This document shows positions 11,346 through 12,134 of a DNA stretch of 12,134 nucleotides, in pieces. Below the pieces are notes generated by a model, which saw only the letters and a program-made list of their open reading frames with translations, was not told the DNA's origin and did no database searches. Origin of the DNA: a bacterium (GTDB lineage: Bacteria; UBA6262; WVXT01); contig DATKVN010000077.1 in NCBI GenBank assembly GCA_035530055.1, positions 1 to 12,134 of the forward strand. Reading direction: 5' to 3'. Positions within the stretch are counted from its first letter, which is position 1, and each line of letters begins with the position of its first letter. Both the position numbers and the translations under genes were made by a program.

Positions 11346-12092
11346 ATGGCAATCAAGACATTTATTGGCACAAGCGGATATAACTATTCCCACTGGTCAG
11401 ACGGTGTTTTTTATCCCAAAGGTCTTCCAGAAAGGAAATGGCTGGAACACTACATGAGTTTCTTCAATACAGTAGAGCTAAATGTTTCCTTCTACAGGCT
11501 ACCCAAGAAGTCCATTTTTGAAGGATGGCGAAAGAGAACTCCCGAGAACTTCACATTTGTAGTTAAAGGGAGCCGTTTCATCACTCATGTCAAGAAGTTA
11601 AAGGACTGCGAAGAACCTCTGAAGTTATTTTTCAATAATGCTGAAGGCTTAAAGGAAAAACTGGGGGCAGTATTGTGGCAATTACCCCCCAACCTGCATG
11701 CCAATAGGGAAAAACTGGAGGCATTCTGTAAAATTATCCACCGCCTCAGGGTTTCCAGGTCGACCCGCCACTGTTTCGAGTTTCGACACGCAAGCTGGTT
11801 CTGTAAAGAGATATACAATATATTAAGGAAGTATGGCTTCTCATTGTGTATCGCCCATTCTAAGAACTGGCCTTGTGAAGAACTTGCTACTTCCGATTTT
11901 ATCTATCTCCGTTTTCATGGGGGAGAGGTTCTTTATGGTTCCAACTATTCGGAGAAAGAACTTAAAAAGTGGGCTTCCAAGGCTAAACATTGGATGGAAA
12001 AAAGAAAGGATATATACGCTTACTTTAATAATGATGCTCGTGGATTTGCTATAAAGAACGCTTTAAGATTTAAGGAATTGCTGGAAAAGTAA
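11346..12092 (+). CDS. DUF72 (YecE-like) family protein
   Basis: 248 residues, complete, with AAAAGGAG 7 bases before the ATG. The DUF72 TIM-barrel-like signature is plain: IGTSGYNYSHWSDGVFYPKG (7-26), an EHYMSFFNTVELNVSFYRLP stretch (about 34-53), ENFTFVVKGSRFITHVKKL (67-85), GAVLWQLPPNL (107-117), CFEFRHASWF (143-152), YLRFHGGEVLYGSNYS (187-202) and DIYAYFNNDARGFAIKNA (222-239). The enzymatic function of this family is not settled. It is a cytoplasmic protein conserved in bacteria and archaea with acidic and aromatic residues lining a presumed active site. It has its own promoter, divergent from the secretin-like gene, so no functional link to its neighbours is implied. Confidence 0.93.
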   Translation: MAIKTFIGTSGYNYSHWSDGVFYPKGLPERKWLEHYMSFFNTVELNVSFYRLPKKSIFEGWRKRTPENFTFVVKGSRFITHVKKLKDCEEPLKLFFNNAEGLKEKLGAVLWQLPPNLHANREKLEAFCKIIHRLRVSRSTRHCFEFRHASWFCKEIYNILRKYGFSLCIAHSKNWPCEELATSDFIYLRFHGGEVLYGSNYSEKELKKWASKAKHWMEKRKDIYAYFNNDARGFAIKNALRFKELLEK

Positions 12093-12134
12093 ACAGACCT
12101 TTTCTAACATTCGAGGGACAAAGTCAAAAATTTA

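Overview
The window looks like a piece of chromosome from a Gram-negative-type bacterium of modest GC content, probably from an uncultured lineage. The bacterial assignment rests on several consensus sigma-70 promoters (TTGACA, 17-18 bp, TATAAT-like), Shine-Dalgarno starts, a cyclic-di-GMP-I riboswitch with an intrinsic terminator, and a broken secretin gene that implies an outer membrane. No marker here fixes the phylum. There are no rRNA or tRNA genes, CRISPR arrays or phage structural genes.

Positions 1-620 (minus) hold the N-terminal part of an exported beta-rich protein of unknown function. Positions ~640-2006 (plus) are a TnpB-only IS200/IS605-type element: a 43-residue ribbon-helix-helix protein whose gene overlaps an intact tnpB, followed by an omegaRNA-like series of hairpins that ends in TCAA at 2006. 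Positions 2064-2906 (minus) encode the membrane protease HtpX. Its short leader consists almost entirely of a REPIN-like double hairpin, and a second such element lies at 3045-3104. Positions 3139-5447 (minus) encode a metallo-beta-lactamase-fold hydrolase, an acylphosphatase, a DUF488 protein and a Lys/Glu/Pro/Ala minisatellite protein.

From 5622 (plus) comes a membrane GT-C-like glycosyltransferase with C-terminal TPR repeats. It is followed by an independent consensus promoter, a c-di-GMP-I aptamer, a second partial copy of the aptamer 3' strand built into an intrinsic terminator, and a 785-residue secreted NosD-like beta-helix protein. A c-di-GMP switch in front of a large exported protein fits control of surface or matrix functions. 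On the opposite strand, 10248-11184 is a small secretin-like gene broken by a frameshifting deletion. Its upstream promoter is nearly identical to that of the glycosyltransferase-TPR gene. The window ends with a complete DUF72 (YecE-like) gene.

The observations most worth following are: (1) the riboswitch with a duplicated 3' half overlapping its terminator; (2) two REPIN-like elements that keep the GTAG foot and TTYA apex while their stems differ, one of them forming the htpX leader; (3) the RHH-TnpB pair with an apparently leaderless promoter; and (4) the shared promoter block in front of the glycosyltransferase and secretin genes.
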